64,000 nucleotides of DNA, from contig CM076668.1 of the NCBI GenBank assembly GCA_038496675.1, positions 4,633,594 to 4,697,593 of the forward strand. The letters are read 5' to 3'. Source of the stretch: Rachycentron canadum. Its lineage: Eukaryota > Chordata > Actinopteri > Carangiformes > Rachycentridae. Shown here one piece after another: positions 1-12,600 of this stretch. A program made the position numbers and the translations under genes. The notes beneath the pieces were generated by a model. The model saw only the letters and a program-made list of their open reading frames with translations, made no database searches and was not told where the DNA came from. Within the stretch, counting starts at the first letter, position 1; every line of letters begins with the position of its first letter.

Positions 1-1349
1 TTCGTTTCAGTATGAGTAGGTTCAGTATAAGACCTGGTGTGACCCTGGATCCACCCCCTGGTCCTGTCAGCTGGGTAAATCAAAGTCTCTACTGGTCTTT
101 AAAGACCTTTATTAGTCGTATTACTCTGATGTGTAGTATAACCAAAGAAAAACAGTGAGTTTGTTATGAGTGAGATTCATTCAAACTTTTATCTAAACCC
201 CATTGAGGTTTCTTTGTTCAGTAGTGATGTAGAGATACACAGAGTAAATCTGCAGGACCTGAAGCATTAGACAGTTAGTATGTGAGTCTGGTCTGGTCCT
301 GTGGTCCAGTCCAGCATGGTGTTATTCAGACAGGACCAACTGACTCTTATGCAGCAGGCAGTGGTCTGTGATCTGTCTGGTGATGAATCTGGGGGCAGGT
401 CTGCTGCAACACGTATGTAGATTATGTCACCACAAACCAGGACTGATAGGAAAACTATATTTTTACACCAGTCCAAAGAATCTGGATCTGTTTTTGATGA
501 TAAGGTTTTCAATGTAATGTTTTAAGGTAAATGATTCATCTCATACCTACACATTTATACTCTGTCACGCTCCATGTTGCCATCATCCATTGTAGGTGGG
601 TGTAGACTGTTCTATTAAAATCTCATGAACTTCCTTTTGCTCATTAAACTCTAGTTTAAGATTGACCAGTGACTGTGTGAAGGGGGGTCGGCTAGAGGAA
701 CATTACAGTGGTTAAGATAACCATGATCTGGACCAAGAGCTGGGTGGAACTCAGGTAAGACCAGATTTTTCTGAGGCTGCATAGTCAGAGACAAAGAATA
801 AGAAAAGCTGATCATCAAACATGACGCCCAGGTTGCTCATGACCTTGGCTGGGATGAAAGATGAAGACAAGATTTTGATATTAATATGGTGAAGAGACCG
901 TTGAAGACCTGGAGTTCAGTCTTAGAGAGGTTTCGTTGAAGGTGATGTTTCTTCATCTAATTATTGAGATGACTGTTGTCTACTCCCTTGTAGTGATCAC
1001 ATGAGCAGACCACCAGACAGTGGGAATTACAAAAGAATAAAAACATGTCATTTGCTCAGTGATAAATTGAGTGGGATGCTTTTAAATAAACCCTTTCTCT
1101 GCTATAGTTGATTTACTGGAACCATTGTTTTGTGCCGCAGCTTCATAGCAGCACCTCCACCTCCTCTAATCCTGTCTGATGTAATTCACAGACAAGTCAA
1201 AGTTTAATTTATGCTTTTAAACCAGGTTTCTGTGATGACCAAAACACCTGCAATTTTTCTTGCTACATTAGCCACATGCTAAAGTGCAGTTTAACACACC
1301 CATAGCTCCGACCAATGAAGTGGGTGAATCAGGTTCTGTCTGAAGGTCA

Positions 1350-1590
1350 TGACCATAGACTGTTTATAAAAGTGGATGCAGACTCTGGTGAAAGTGAAGC
1401 CAATGCTGAAGAACCTTAAACCTTCATTCTATCTAATGACCATCAGGGGGCAACTCCACTGGTTGTAAAAAGAAGTTGGATTATATTGAAGTTTATGTAA
1501 AAAAGGCCCTAATTGTCCCTTGATTTATTAGATCAGTATTTTCCTATTGAGTTTATGGTCTCAATCACTTGGGGTCATGACTGATAAAAG
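1350..1590 (+). repeat. Dispersed repeat, copy 1
   Basis: The stretch shares several blocks, in the same order, with the reverse complement of 42121-42436. These include TATAAAAGTGG, GTGAAGCCAATGCTGAAG, a CTTAAAC(C/T)T block, ATTGAA(G/A)TTTATGTAAAA, TTTATTAG(A/C)TCAGTA and GTTTATGGTCTCA. The order and spacing show an old interspersed element. I see no coding sequence in it and no terminal repeats that I can define, so its class (SINE, MITE or other) is open. Confidence 0.7.
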
Positions 1591-2142
1591 TTCTGTTTTC
1601 ATGTTCCTCAACATGAGACGACCGCTGACCTCCCAATGTGGCCTCGTGTTTCAGTTACCAGACGCATGTTCAGTTTAGTTTAACCATGTTGGTTAAACTG
1701 TTGATAAAGACACTGCTATCAGCTGACGCCACCAACCATCTCCAGACACCTCACCTCCTGCTTCACCATCAGGTCCCGATGGTCCTGGGAAAAGATCAAA
1801 TCCACTGTTTGTCTCTCAGCCTCTTTCAGGAGCAGAGGAGGAGGAGCAGCTCCATTAAAGTCACAGCAGTTTCACATTGTGGTTCACGTCCGCCACCTAG
1901 TGGAGATAACACATCTCAGCTCTCAGTGATGTTTTACCTTTATCTTTTATATAAAGGTAAAAGATAAAAATTTTAAATGTGACATGAAACATCAGCGAAA
2001 ATCAGTTATCATATAAAAAGCACGTGGTTCATTATTTTCTAACTTGGTGTCTGAGCCCAGTGAATATTTAATTTGTTGGTTTCATTTATTTCAGTGACAT
2101 TCAGCCAACATAGGAACTTTACCTGCATCAGAATAATCATAG

Positions 2143-2199
2143 ATCAAGGCGACGCAGCAGCGACAGAACAGACTGATCATAAGCCTGAAGAGACCAGAG
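2143..2199 (+). CDS. Speculative penultimate exon of a plus-strand gene
   Basis: Bases 2143-2199 sit between an AG acceptor and a GT donor (GAG|GTACC). They are open in a phase 1 to phase 1 frame that would read D-QGDAAATEQTDHKPEETR. The phase fits the candidate terminal exon at 3961-4007, giving one continuous acidic tail. There is no homology I recognise, the acceptor tract is weak, and the flanking 'CCACCTAGTGG' type repeats argue for caution. It could equally be chance. Confidence 0.15.
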
Positions 2200-3639
2200 G
2201 TACCAGGGAGGCTGGAGGAACACATCTCCATGGTAACCAGTCAGGCTTACTCAGAGCTGCTTGTGTCTGATTTACTGAGGCATAATAGAATCAGGTTGAA
2301 TTTATTCCCAGAAAGCATGAGGTCATATCACAGGTGAAGGCTGATTTCCACTTAGTGTCAAGGCTGTTGTTAATGTTAAAAGGTCAAAGGTCAAACTATC
2401 TGAACCATGAACCCTGCAACTCCATACAAACACCACAACAGACACCAAGGGCCACAAACGTTGCTTTAATGTGTTAAAAATAAGCAAAGGCTGGAAGAGC
2501 AGGGGGTGTGTGCTGCTGACCGGGACACACACCTGCACAGGAGGGCGGGCAACCCCCCACCATCACCCCCAGAGACATAGTGCATAGCTGAGTAAGTTAT
2601 AAAACATCATTATTCAACAGCATCAGCTGTCAAATCAAATCCACTCATCCCCAGTTATATATTCTCATATTCAATGTACAAAGATACATTCTGCTCAGTC
2701 ATTAAAATAAATACTGTCATGGCTGAAGAGACACACACACACCCACACATACACACTGAGATACAGTCTGTAAATAACAACAGGGTCCAAGCAGCTGACG
2801 AGGTTTAAACACCATGACTGAAGATCGCCGGCAAAGAGTTTGGTTAATTTGGATTTGTTGGAGTTTCTGTAAAAATGATCCTGACAAGGTTTGAAATTTA
2901 ACAGGTTGATAGGAGATGATTATGTCGGCATCTGTAGATGATGGTCACATGACACTCAGATGAACGACCTCAGACTGTGTCCATTTCACAGTAGATGATC
3001 AGAGTAAAATGGTGGAGCTGGTTGATATTGTGAAAAGGCAAGTTTGATTATTACAGCACCACCCTGGGGACATTTAGTGTCATATTTGTGTCTGAGCTGT
3101 GGGTGTGTCAGTGTGTTCTGTTGTTTGTTTTTTTAGTGGAGAAGAAGAAGAAAAGCAGGTGGTCTGCAGCAGCGTCACTGCCTGGACCCAGAATCACAAC
3201 ATGAACATGTGATCGATGAACTCGATGAGAAAGTTCAAAGACGAAAACATAAAAAGTGAAACATTTAGTGAAATCATGTGTTTGTCATCAGGAGGAGATG
3301 GCTGAGAAACATCAGTGATGAAGGTTTGATCACAGGACCAGGATTAGGACCAGGACCAGGACCAGAGGGCGGGGTCATATCAGTAACAACTCATCCTCTT
3401 CTCTCACACCCTGAAAATATTTCAGCTTTCAAATATCAAAGTCTAAAAATATATCTGATCTCTACACCAGGATCTGTTAGAAAAACGTTGTCTCCATGGA
3501 GACGAGTGTCAGCTGACAGCTGCTGTGTTAGATGAGACAGTTTCAGCAGTTGTTGAACAACCGTCCATCTTTAATTCTTCAACCTTTGGTAACAAACGTG
3601 ACAATTGTCTTCATGTCTAAGGCAGCAGAGGATTAAACA

Positions 3640-3641
<2 letters not shown>

Positions 3642-3688
<47 letters not shown>

Positions 3689-3689
3689 N

Positions 3690-3746
<57 letters not shown>
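3642..3746. repeat. (GT)n microsatellite, about 105 bp
   Basis: This is an almost pure GT array containing one unresolved base (N at 3689). Frames through it produce artificial Cys-Val repeats and are not genes. The array length is likely polymorphic and possibly mis-assembled. Confidence 0.97.
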
Positions 3747-3747
<1 letters not shown>

Positions 3748-3960
3748 GATGTTGTTCCTCAGTCAGAAGCGACTTGTCCTCGTCAGTTTGAAAAACATGA
3801 TCAGCTGTTTCATATGAAAATAGTAAAAATCAATAGAAATGTCTGTGTGTATATATATCTATAATGTATTTGGTTCATGTTGTGCAAACTGAGTGAGGAG
3901 ACATCATTTCCATCTTTGTTCTGAAAAGTCAAAATTAAAATATGATTTTTTTTTATCTAG

Positions 3961-4007
3961 ATGATCAGGAGTCTGAGGATGATGATGATGAATTTCTTCA
4001 GCTCTGA
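3961..4007 (+). CDS. Speculative terminal exon of an unidentified plus-strand gene
   Basis: A strong pyrimidine tract ending in TATCTAG precedes an open phase-1 exon. It reads DQESEDDDDEFLQL and then TGA. An acidic patch followed by a short hydrophobic end is typical of a real C-terminus, and the acceptor is among the best in this part of the window. I do not recognise the protein. If real, the gene starts left of the window or in the first 4 kb and converges on spag9. Simple GAT repetition could also generate the acidic run by chance. Confidence 0.25.
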
Positions 4008-4552
4008 GACACTGATCATCAGTGAGGGACAGAAACCGTCACATCATGATGATCACATGATGATGGCGGTCCGTGGTGAGGTGAGACTTGACACCTGGTG
4101 ATGAAACGTAGTCTTACAATCAATAACAGGAATCTGAACTGTGATTGGCTCCCACTTGCTGCCCCGCTCTGACATGATTGCAGGGCAAACAGGGAAGTGG
4201 CAGGTGATTATCTTCTGTTCTGAACCAGTCCAGCATCAGGACAGGAAGTGGACCGGGTGGAGGGAACCTAGTTGTAACCTGGTGTCTAGCAACAAAAAGT
4301 GTCGGCTGTGTCTTTAACCTCAAATAATATTAAAAGAACAGATTCATGAAATTAAAAAAGAGAAACGATAAAAGAAGAAGTTTGCTCCGGTCCAGGTCTC
4401 CTCTGAGAACCAGGTCTCAGATTAGGAGTTTCACACTGATTGTTCAGGTGTGAAGAGGAAGAAAGTGCTGATCAGACTCCTGCTCAGATGAGGACTCCTC
4501 CTCTGTGGCAGAGCTGGGAGAAAATGAGGCCTCAGGGGTCAGAGGTCAAAGG

Positions 4553-6616
4553 TCAGTCCTCGTTTGTGAGGACCTGCCAGACGATGAGATGGCTGCGCTC
4601 AGCTTTAGCCAGGAAGGGCTGCAGTTTCATGGGGGGGTCGTCTACCTCCTCGCCCTCGCCGTCTTCATCACCTGCAGACACAGAGACAGGTGTTTTGTAC
4701 TGACCCTCCAGTTTTTAAACCCTCCTCCACCTGCTGAACTCACCCATCCTGAAGTCGATGTAGCCTTCTCCTCCACTCATCACCAACACGGACCTGGATC
4801 CTTCCTGAGCCGTGGCATCTGTTGTCCTATCACCGGCTGCATCTCCTCCACTGGACGCACATGGAGCCGCGTGACCTGAGAGCACAAACACACAAACTAA
4901 CTTACACACAACAGGTGCAGAGTCACACACTCTCAACAGTGAACTGGGTTTACATCAGCTGGACCAGAGACTTTGATTTGTACACAAACACGTCTTCACA
5001 TTTTCACTGTACGGCTGTTGCTGCCTTTACCTGGGACAGCGGTGAAGAACTTGACAGCATCCCGGTGACCGTGGAAACAGAGCTGAGCATGAGCCATGGA
5101 GCAGTACGGGACAAATGTCCCGGCCGTCACCTTGTCACTGCTGTCATCACCGTACACATGCACTACATTTCCTGGTTGGTTCGCTGCTGCCTTGGTGACC
5201 TTGTTGGCTGCTGAACAGAAAGACAGAGAGTGTTCCTCACTCATGTCATCACAGACTCAAGACCAGTCTCAGACTCAGCACACAAACCGACCTCGAACTG
5301 AGCTCAGCTCCCTGTCATAATCTGAATGAGAGAACAAAGACGTGAGCTCACTCTCTGACAGAGGGATGGAGATGATGACTCCATTTCCGGTGCCGATCCA
5401 CAGTCGACTGCAGGAAATCATCAGAGCTGTGATCCTCACAAATGAGAAGCCCAGTTTCCCTGTGCCTGAGACAAAGTTACAAAGAGCACATTTAAAACCA
5501 CACCAGGTGTGACGCACCCCATCAGGTCTTATCTCTGTGAGCTGCTGAGGCCTCAGTGACGGACTCAGTAAACAGACCCAGCATTTTGCTGACGTAGGGT
5601 TCAATGTCCACGTCCTGGAGGTGCTGGTAGGTGTGAGCGTGGAACAGCCTGAGAGTAGAGTCCAGCCTGATGGACACCCAGATCCCATCACCGTACCAGG
5701 CCAGCTGACGCACCTGACTGTCCTTACGAGGGTGGGCGTCAAACGACTTCTGCAGAGGACGAGGACATGAAGACAGAGACATGAGGGGGTTACAGCTTCA
5801 TGGGAGGAACCCCCCCCAACTTCAAATTCAAGCAGTTTGATACTGTACCTCTATCTTCATGGCTTTGGGCTGCACCACATAGATCTTGTTCCTGTAGCCG
5901 CACCACACCTTGTCATGGACTACAGTCATACAGCGGATGGAGTGGTGTGGTCTCCCCAGGTCCAACAGGTGGTAGTTGGTAAGGTCCCACTGTCCATCTG
6001 ACAGACACAGACACATGGTTACACTGATGGAGCAACCCGACACCAGCTGGATGCTTCCAGTTTGTTTTAAATGTCCACTCACCCACTCCCCTGTGGAATA
6101 TGGCCAGAGTCCCGTCAGACAGACCCACCAGGACCCGGCCCTTCACGTGTCTGTGAGACAGAGACAGTGTGTCAGAAACCAGACTGAGGGAAATCAGAGT
6201 CTGACAGTGAAGTGAGGACACAGTCAGAGTACTCACACGATGACGAGCACAGAGTCCTTCAGCTTGATCGAGTGGAGACACTTCTTCCACTGAGCCACAG
6301 AGGAGTGAACGTACACACTGGAGGCAGAGACGTGTCTCATTTAACAGAGTTCTTTATCATCATCATCATCATCATCATCATCATAACAGAAACATGAAAT
6401 CAACTCAACTGTCAGACTCACCATCCGTTCTGTGCCCCCAGCCACATGGTGGGCAGGACGCTGCTCATCTTCTGGGCCTCCTCCCTCATCAGGTCCTGGT
6501 CCTCAGCTGTGGGATCTGAACTGACTCCATCTTTCAACAGGTCGCTCTCCCTGGTCACCACAGACGGCAGTATCACCATGAGACCTCTCACTGGTTTATA
6601 TAAGGTGGTGCTGGTG

Positions 6617-6664
<48 letters not shown>

Positions 6665-9600
6665 CTGAAGGTGTTACTCTGTGACAGAGTTACTCCGAAG
6701 ATGTTCATGTGCTGATGAAACAGACAATGTCATTGGACAGAACTGTTCCCCCCAGTGTTACCTCTGAGAGTAGCCAACTGGAGTCTCTGTCTGCTGAGCT
6801 CCCAGAGGATCAGTGAAGACGTGCTCGGTGTAGACCCCCCTCAGGGTTTCTCTGTGGTCGGTGAGCCCCCCGCTGGCCTCGGTGGCCTCTGTGGCTTCCT
6901 CTGCTGGCCTGGATTCTACAGAGGAGATGATCTCAGTAAACTGCTTCATCTCTTATGTTCACTGTGTCACTGCAGATCCTGACATCTCACCATCTCTCCC
7001 TGTTCTGTCTGCGGTCTGAGGAACAGCTGCTGTTCCCTCTGCTGCACAGCCCACCACAGTGATGCCTCCCAGCACACTGTCTCCACCTGCTGAGCTGCGG
7101 CTGGCTGCTGAGGAGCTGCCCTCCCCCACTGGTCCTGCCTCAGCGGTTGGAGGTACTTCTTCACCAGCAGGGTAGTCTGTCTCTCTTGCACCTGAATAAG
7201 AACAGACACAGAGAGCCCTGAATAACCTTTGATGTTCCTCTGTGGACCACTGAACACTACATCCGCACACAGAGGCATGGATGAATCTTCCCTCCCTCTG
7301 TGTGGACTCTCATGATCACATCCACTAACCTGGTACGCTGGTGATGCAGAGGACATGGGAGTTACACACAAAGAAGCTCTCCAGGATGTTTCCAGGCTGG
7401 TTGGCATCAATGACCACAGCCTTAGTAGTGGACTGGGTGCTAGTGCAGATCCAGACCAGTGATGATAACTCATCCTGCTGCCGCAGCTCATGCTGCTGCT
7501 CCTGCAGAAAAACACAACACAGACATGGTTTGTTAACTTGTGAACCTGAAGGAGTTGTGTGTCTATGAATGTGTGTTTGTGTAGCTGCAGGTTCCTTAGT
7601 GAAAAGCCTGCTGACTGATGCTCTCAGTGGTCCAGTATGGATGGACCTGAAACAAGGAGGGCCTGTGTGTTCACCTTGAGGTCTTGATCCAGTTTGTCCA
7701 GGCTGCTCTGAGACCCGGTCTTCTTCTTCGGGCTCTCTGGTCCAGGCACATCACTGTAGAACACACTGGCCCCCACGATCAAACCCCCATCTCTGGTTTT
7801 ACCTCCAGAGAGATTCACACCAGCAGCACACCACAGCTGAGGCAGGGACACAAACAGGCTGATTTAGATGATGGTGAGACTAACTACACTGTGTGCAATA
7901 AACACAGAGGTGGAGGACGTACCTTCATAGAAGCATCTTTCTCATCCAGAGGTCTGAGGAAGACAGGAACAGGCAAGTTCTTCATCTTACTCTCTGCCTG
8001 ACCTCCATTGCCCTGAACAGTCAAAACACAGCGACACAGTGTTATGTCTCACTTCTGCTGACACTGACAAACAGTAGTAGACTGTGCACACAGCAGTCAC
8101 TGCAGCTGTGGGGCTCAAGTCCTCACCTTGAACTTCTTGGGCAGACTCCACCCATAGGCCTGGACTCTGCCGTCCTCCTTCTGGACGTGAGCTTTGACCT
8201 GCTGGTACTGTGCTCTCTTCTGCTCTCGCCTGGACACCACATTATCAGTCGCTGCTCTGTGGGACACAAACACAGCACAATGACTAAGGAGCTGAGGCGT
8301 CACCACAGACCAGAGCTTGATGATTTTTAAGGTCGCTCAAATATCTGCAGATGATGTGATGATATGGGTGGGGTTTCCCTGAACAGTTCAGTGAACTGAT
8401 GTGATTAAATTCTTGAAGTATTTGATGCCCTCGGCAGCCGATGGGTGGACTCTTATTTTACTCTTTAAAAAATTCTCTTGATCTTAGTTTTTCAGTCACT
8501 ACAGCAAAAACAACCATCAGTGTTTCTCTGGTGACAGAGTCACATGATCTCATTTAGACCCTCCCCCTCAGAGACTTACTCCTCATTGAGGAAGTCAAAG
8601 GCTTTGCCCTTGTCGCCAGGCAGCTGCTGCAGGGTGCTGCTCTTCTTCTTGACAGACGGCTGCACCTGAGAGGTGGGAGCGTTGTACTTGACGTTCACCG
8701 GGGCCTCAACTGCCGGCTTCTTGGCCGCTCCGCCCGACGAGCTGAACAAACGGCTGAAACTAGAGGTGTAAGGGTGGGGAAGTGGGAAGGAGAGAGGACA
8801 CAGACAAACGTATAGAGGAGTGGACACAAGCAGCAGCAGCTCAGCAGCAGAGGGAGGATCAACACTGAGGGTGAGGAGGTTCCTCTCTCATGCTACACAC
8901 CGTGCGTCCACAGACTCACTGACTCAACTCCCACACAGCAAAGCATCAAGGCCTCAGTCCCCTCAGAGTACTGGAGGGCAGGGTCTGCAGGGTTAATACT
9001 GAGCACTGACCAGGACATTAGTCAACAACACAGAACAACAACAGGCCTGACCACAACACACTGTGCACCTCCCTCAGGAGACAACCTACACCTGACTGCT
9101 TATTAAAGTCTGTGGCAGATACTGTACATCTGCGTCATATCAGTCTAAGTCTGAGAACAGATTTTAACCTCCCATTTCTATGGTAACCCCCCCGCCCCGC
9201 CCCGCAACACACCTCCTGCACACAGACATCACAACATTAGGCAGAATAAAGAGGACGCACACAAACAGGGCAGGAGAGACGGTGCATCAGTCAGAGTTTC
9301 TCTAAATAGCAATCTGCACAAAACCACAGTTCTTCAACCTAAACTCAGTCCTGGACAAGGTTCACTTCCTCTGAGCAGACAGGTGTATTTAAGGCTCCGC
9401 CCACACTGACACATTTCATTTAAAACTGAATCCATCTCTGTCCAGGCAAATGTTTCCACTCCTCTCGGTCCACTCGGTTCACTGAACATGTTGGTGTAAA
9501 CAGGAAGCATTGTTTGCTCTGCCCACTCTCAGGGTACAGGGGCTTGTTGTTTACTATTGTGGGTTTGGGACTTTAAATATTATTTCCTGTCTGTAAACAG

Positions 9601-12600
9601 AACAGTGATGTTGGATCAGATCTAATAAAACCAGACATATTTGTTCATTGTCATCATCATTATCATCATGTCGTCATAGGACAAAAAAACTACACACTGA
9701 TCAGACTGTGTTTATATATGCAACCTTCTTAAGGGTAACATTAGTCTTAGCATTAGCTCCTTTCATGCTTTGCTGTTAACTGTTCTTATATTTCTTTGTT
9801 TCACTGTTAATTTAAACATGTTCCCCAGCAACTACGGTTACACTATGAACACTCACCAAGCTATGAACTGTGGGTAATTCCCAAAATGGAGACTTACAGA
9901 GCGAGACCTGATGGACCTGATTGTGGACACTGGGTCATTGATTTTTTTTTATCTTTATCAGCGTCAGCTTCATCATCTCTGGAAGTTGAGACTGGTGACG
10001 AATCAGGGGAGGATGCGTCTTGACTGATGAGACCAAACCAGGAGGCTGTGAGGTCTGTGTCATCGTCTCTCCATCACACTAAAACACCACCACAGTTTTC
10101 TGACTAAAACAGGTGCAGAGCACTTCATTCGTGGACGTCAACATAGAGGTGATGTGTCTTAACCATGAAGCATGTCAGTGAGGATGGAGCCTGATGAACA
10201 CAATGTTTGTAACTTTCTTTAACTTCTAATGAAGAATAAAACTCTGTTACGACTTTGTGTCGTTGGTGACACTGTCACCATGACAGAGATTCACCTACAT
10301 CCTGGAGGAAACAGTCGTACATGGACGACCAACAGCGTGAACCATGGTAACACCAGGGACCGCATAGTACCAAAGAAGAAGAGAGGAGCTTACAACTGCC
10401 AGAGGCTGGACTTCTTCTTCTCTGGTAGAGCTGGGTTCTCCTTCGAAGCCCTGACACAGAAAAGTTACAGGAAATGTTTGCATTAAGGTTTACTTTATTT
10501 TTATAGCGCATCTTTTAACACTGTGTGTGTTCCATGAATGTGTGTTTAATGTGTATTTTTTTTTTTTATGTGTGTGTGTGTCATGTGTGTTCCATTAGTG
10601 TGTTTTAATGTGTATTTTTTTCATTTGTCTCTCAGGTGTGTTCAATGTGTGTGTGTGTGTTTCACGTGTGCGTCTCACCGGATCATCTCCGTCCATCTGA
10701 CTGCCTCCTGCAGCTCCATCAGTCTCTCCTTGTACTGGTTCCTCTCCATCAGGACCCGGGCCATCTCCACCCTGGTAAAGCGCTTCCTCTGCGCCGTAGG
10801 CACATCGCTCTGTGCACACAACACAGCCATGACACTACTGACCCACAGCCAGAACACTCAACAACCTGTGATGCTATAGTTCACGTGTGAGTGTAACACA
10901 ACAAACATCAAAGACTCACATCATCCTCATTCTCACTCTTGACTTTCTGCTTGGCGTCCTCCAGCTCCCCTCGGATCCTGCAGGAAATTAAAGAGTTAAA
11001 TCCTGTCTCTACAGCAGCTGGTGACCTGAATCCGGATCCACTCACTTCTTCAGTTCTTCCTCCAGCTCCCGGTTCTTCTCCTCCAGTTTGCTCTTGGTCT
11101 GATTCACGGCGTCCAGCTCCCCTCGGAGAACCTCCTTCTCACAGGACAGCTCGTCCACACGAGCTATCAGGTCGTTTTTCACCACGTTCAGAGCGTTTCT
11201 GGAAACACGCACATGCAGGTAAGAGAGGTGATTCTGATGTCATGCCTACATCCCACAGCAGGTGGCAGCACTGTCCTGTCTGTTCATCACATCAATCTTG
11301 AGAATAAAGTGAGATGCATTCTCATTATGCTGCTTAACAGGAGTTGTTCCATAAATCACATCTGATAACAGATCTGACTGCAGACTGATCCAACAGTAAC
11401 AAACTGTTCAGTCTCAGGACAATAACACAATTTGCATCAACAAAAACCACAAGGAGATAAAGACATGAGCCACATTCTTCAGTTATAATGTTGAGCACTG
11501 ACTTGGTCTCCAGCAGCTGAGTGTTCTCATGGATAAGATGCTCCACCTCCCGACCCATACCTGAAAATGACCACAGAACATCATCATCATCATCATCGTC
11601 GTCGTCATCTACTCCAGAGTCTGATCTATGAACAAGCACTTCTCTGTCAGTCTTACCTAGAAAGTTGTAATCTGAGAGTCATGCAGAGGAAGTTAGAGAC
11701 AGATGTGAGAGATGCATGAACACCTGCAGCATCCAGTCACACTACGGCCACGCTACAGTCACGCTACAGTCACACTACAGTCACACTACAGTCACACCAC
11801 TCATCTATACTATTCATCGATGAGAAAGGTCACAGAGGGACTGATACAGACCAGAGAACTCATCTGTGAGGAGGTAAAGTCCGACAGCCAGAGAAGACAC
11901 AGTTCAGAGACACGACAGGGAGACAAATTGTAAGAGTGGACCATGTGACCAAATAAAGGTAGTGAGGTGGTGGAGCTTCTCACCCAGCAAGTCAGCTCCT
12001 TCGTCCACGTCACCAATCAGGTCATTCCCCGCCGACGACAGCTCCTCAAACAGAGAGTCAGTGTTTCTGTCGAACGCCAGGTTCTCCACGCCTCCTTTAG
12101 CCGGCGTACTGCAGGGACACATGGGGGGGGCATTTTATTATGACAGCTGAAGTTGGTGGGAGGAACAAAGGGTTGAAGAAGAAGCTGTAGCATCTGTGAT
12201 GAGGAAACTTTTTCCTATTCAACTAATTCCATGAAAAGATCTGAACCCACTCACAAGACAGTGTCCATCTCTCTTTTCATTAGATGGAAATTTAAGGCTT
12301 TTAAAGAAGAAGAATGTTATGGTGACTGACAGTGAAAATTATTGACTTTGGAAACAGCAGCTAATCTGCCAAAACATGCCTGTTGCCGAACACCAGTGGT
12401 CAGCAACAGGCGGCCCATGATCTCTGTCATGGCTGCCTGTTACCCACAGAATAACTTCCCCTTTACAGACTCAGCAATGTTTTATTTCAAGATATTGTGA
12501 GCTTTTATTCTGAAACAATCCAACAGGAAAAATCAGATCATTCTATTGCTTGCTTGACAGACTTTGATATAAAAAAAAAAAACACCAATTTAGTAAATCA

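Larger units (their letters stand above)
1..4552. other. Region downstream of spag9, no secure gene
   Basis: I see no convincing complete gene here. The open frames are short, lack recognisable domains and overlap repeats. The part next to 4552 should hold the spag9 3' UTR, because spag9 is read leftwards and its stop codon lies at 4553-4555. No close, strong polyadenylation signal is evident; the nearest minus-strand AATAAA I noticed is at 2301-2306. The stretch also contains a dispersed repeat copy (about 1350-1590), a short tandem GGACCA run near 3340-3366, a long GT array and a possible terminal exon of a plus-strand gene at 3961-4007, listed separately. Confidence 0.6.

Noticed and set aside
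3141..3175. Possible GGAGAAGAAGAAG exon after a T-rich tract
   Set aside because: Its reading phase fits neither 2143-2199 nor 3961-4007, and the purine run is low complexity.
12360..12450. Possible hAT- or SINE-like fragment (AGTGGTCAGCAACAGGCGGCCCA)
   Set aside because: Only a short familiar-looking word; no ends, duplications or second copy were found in the window.
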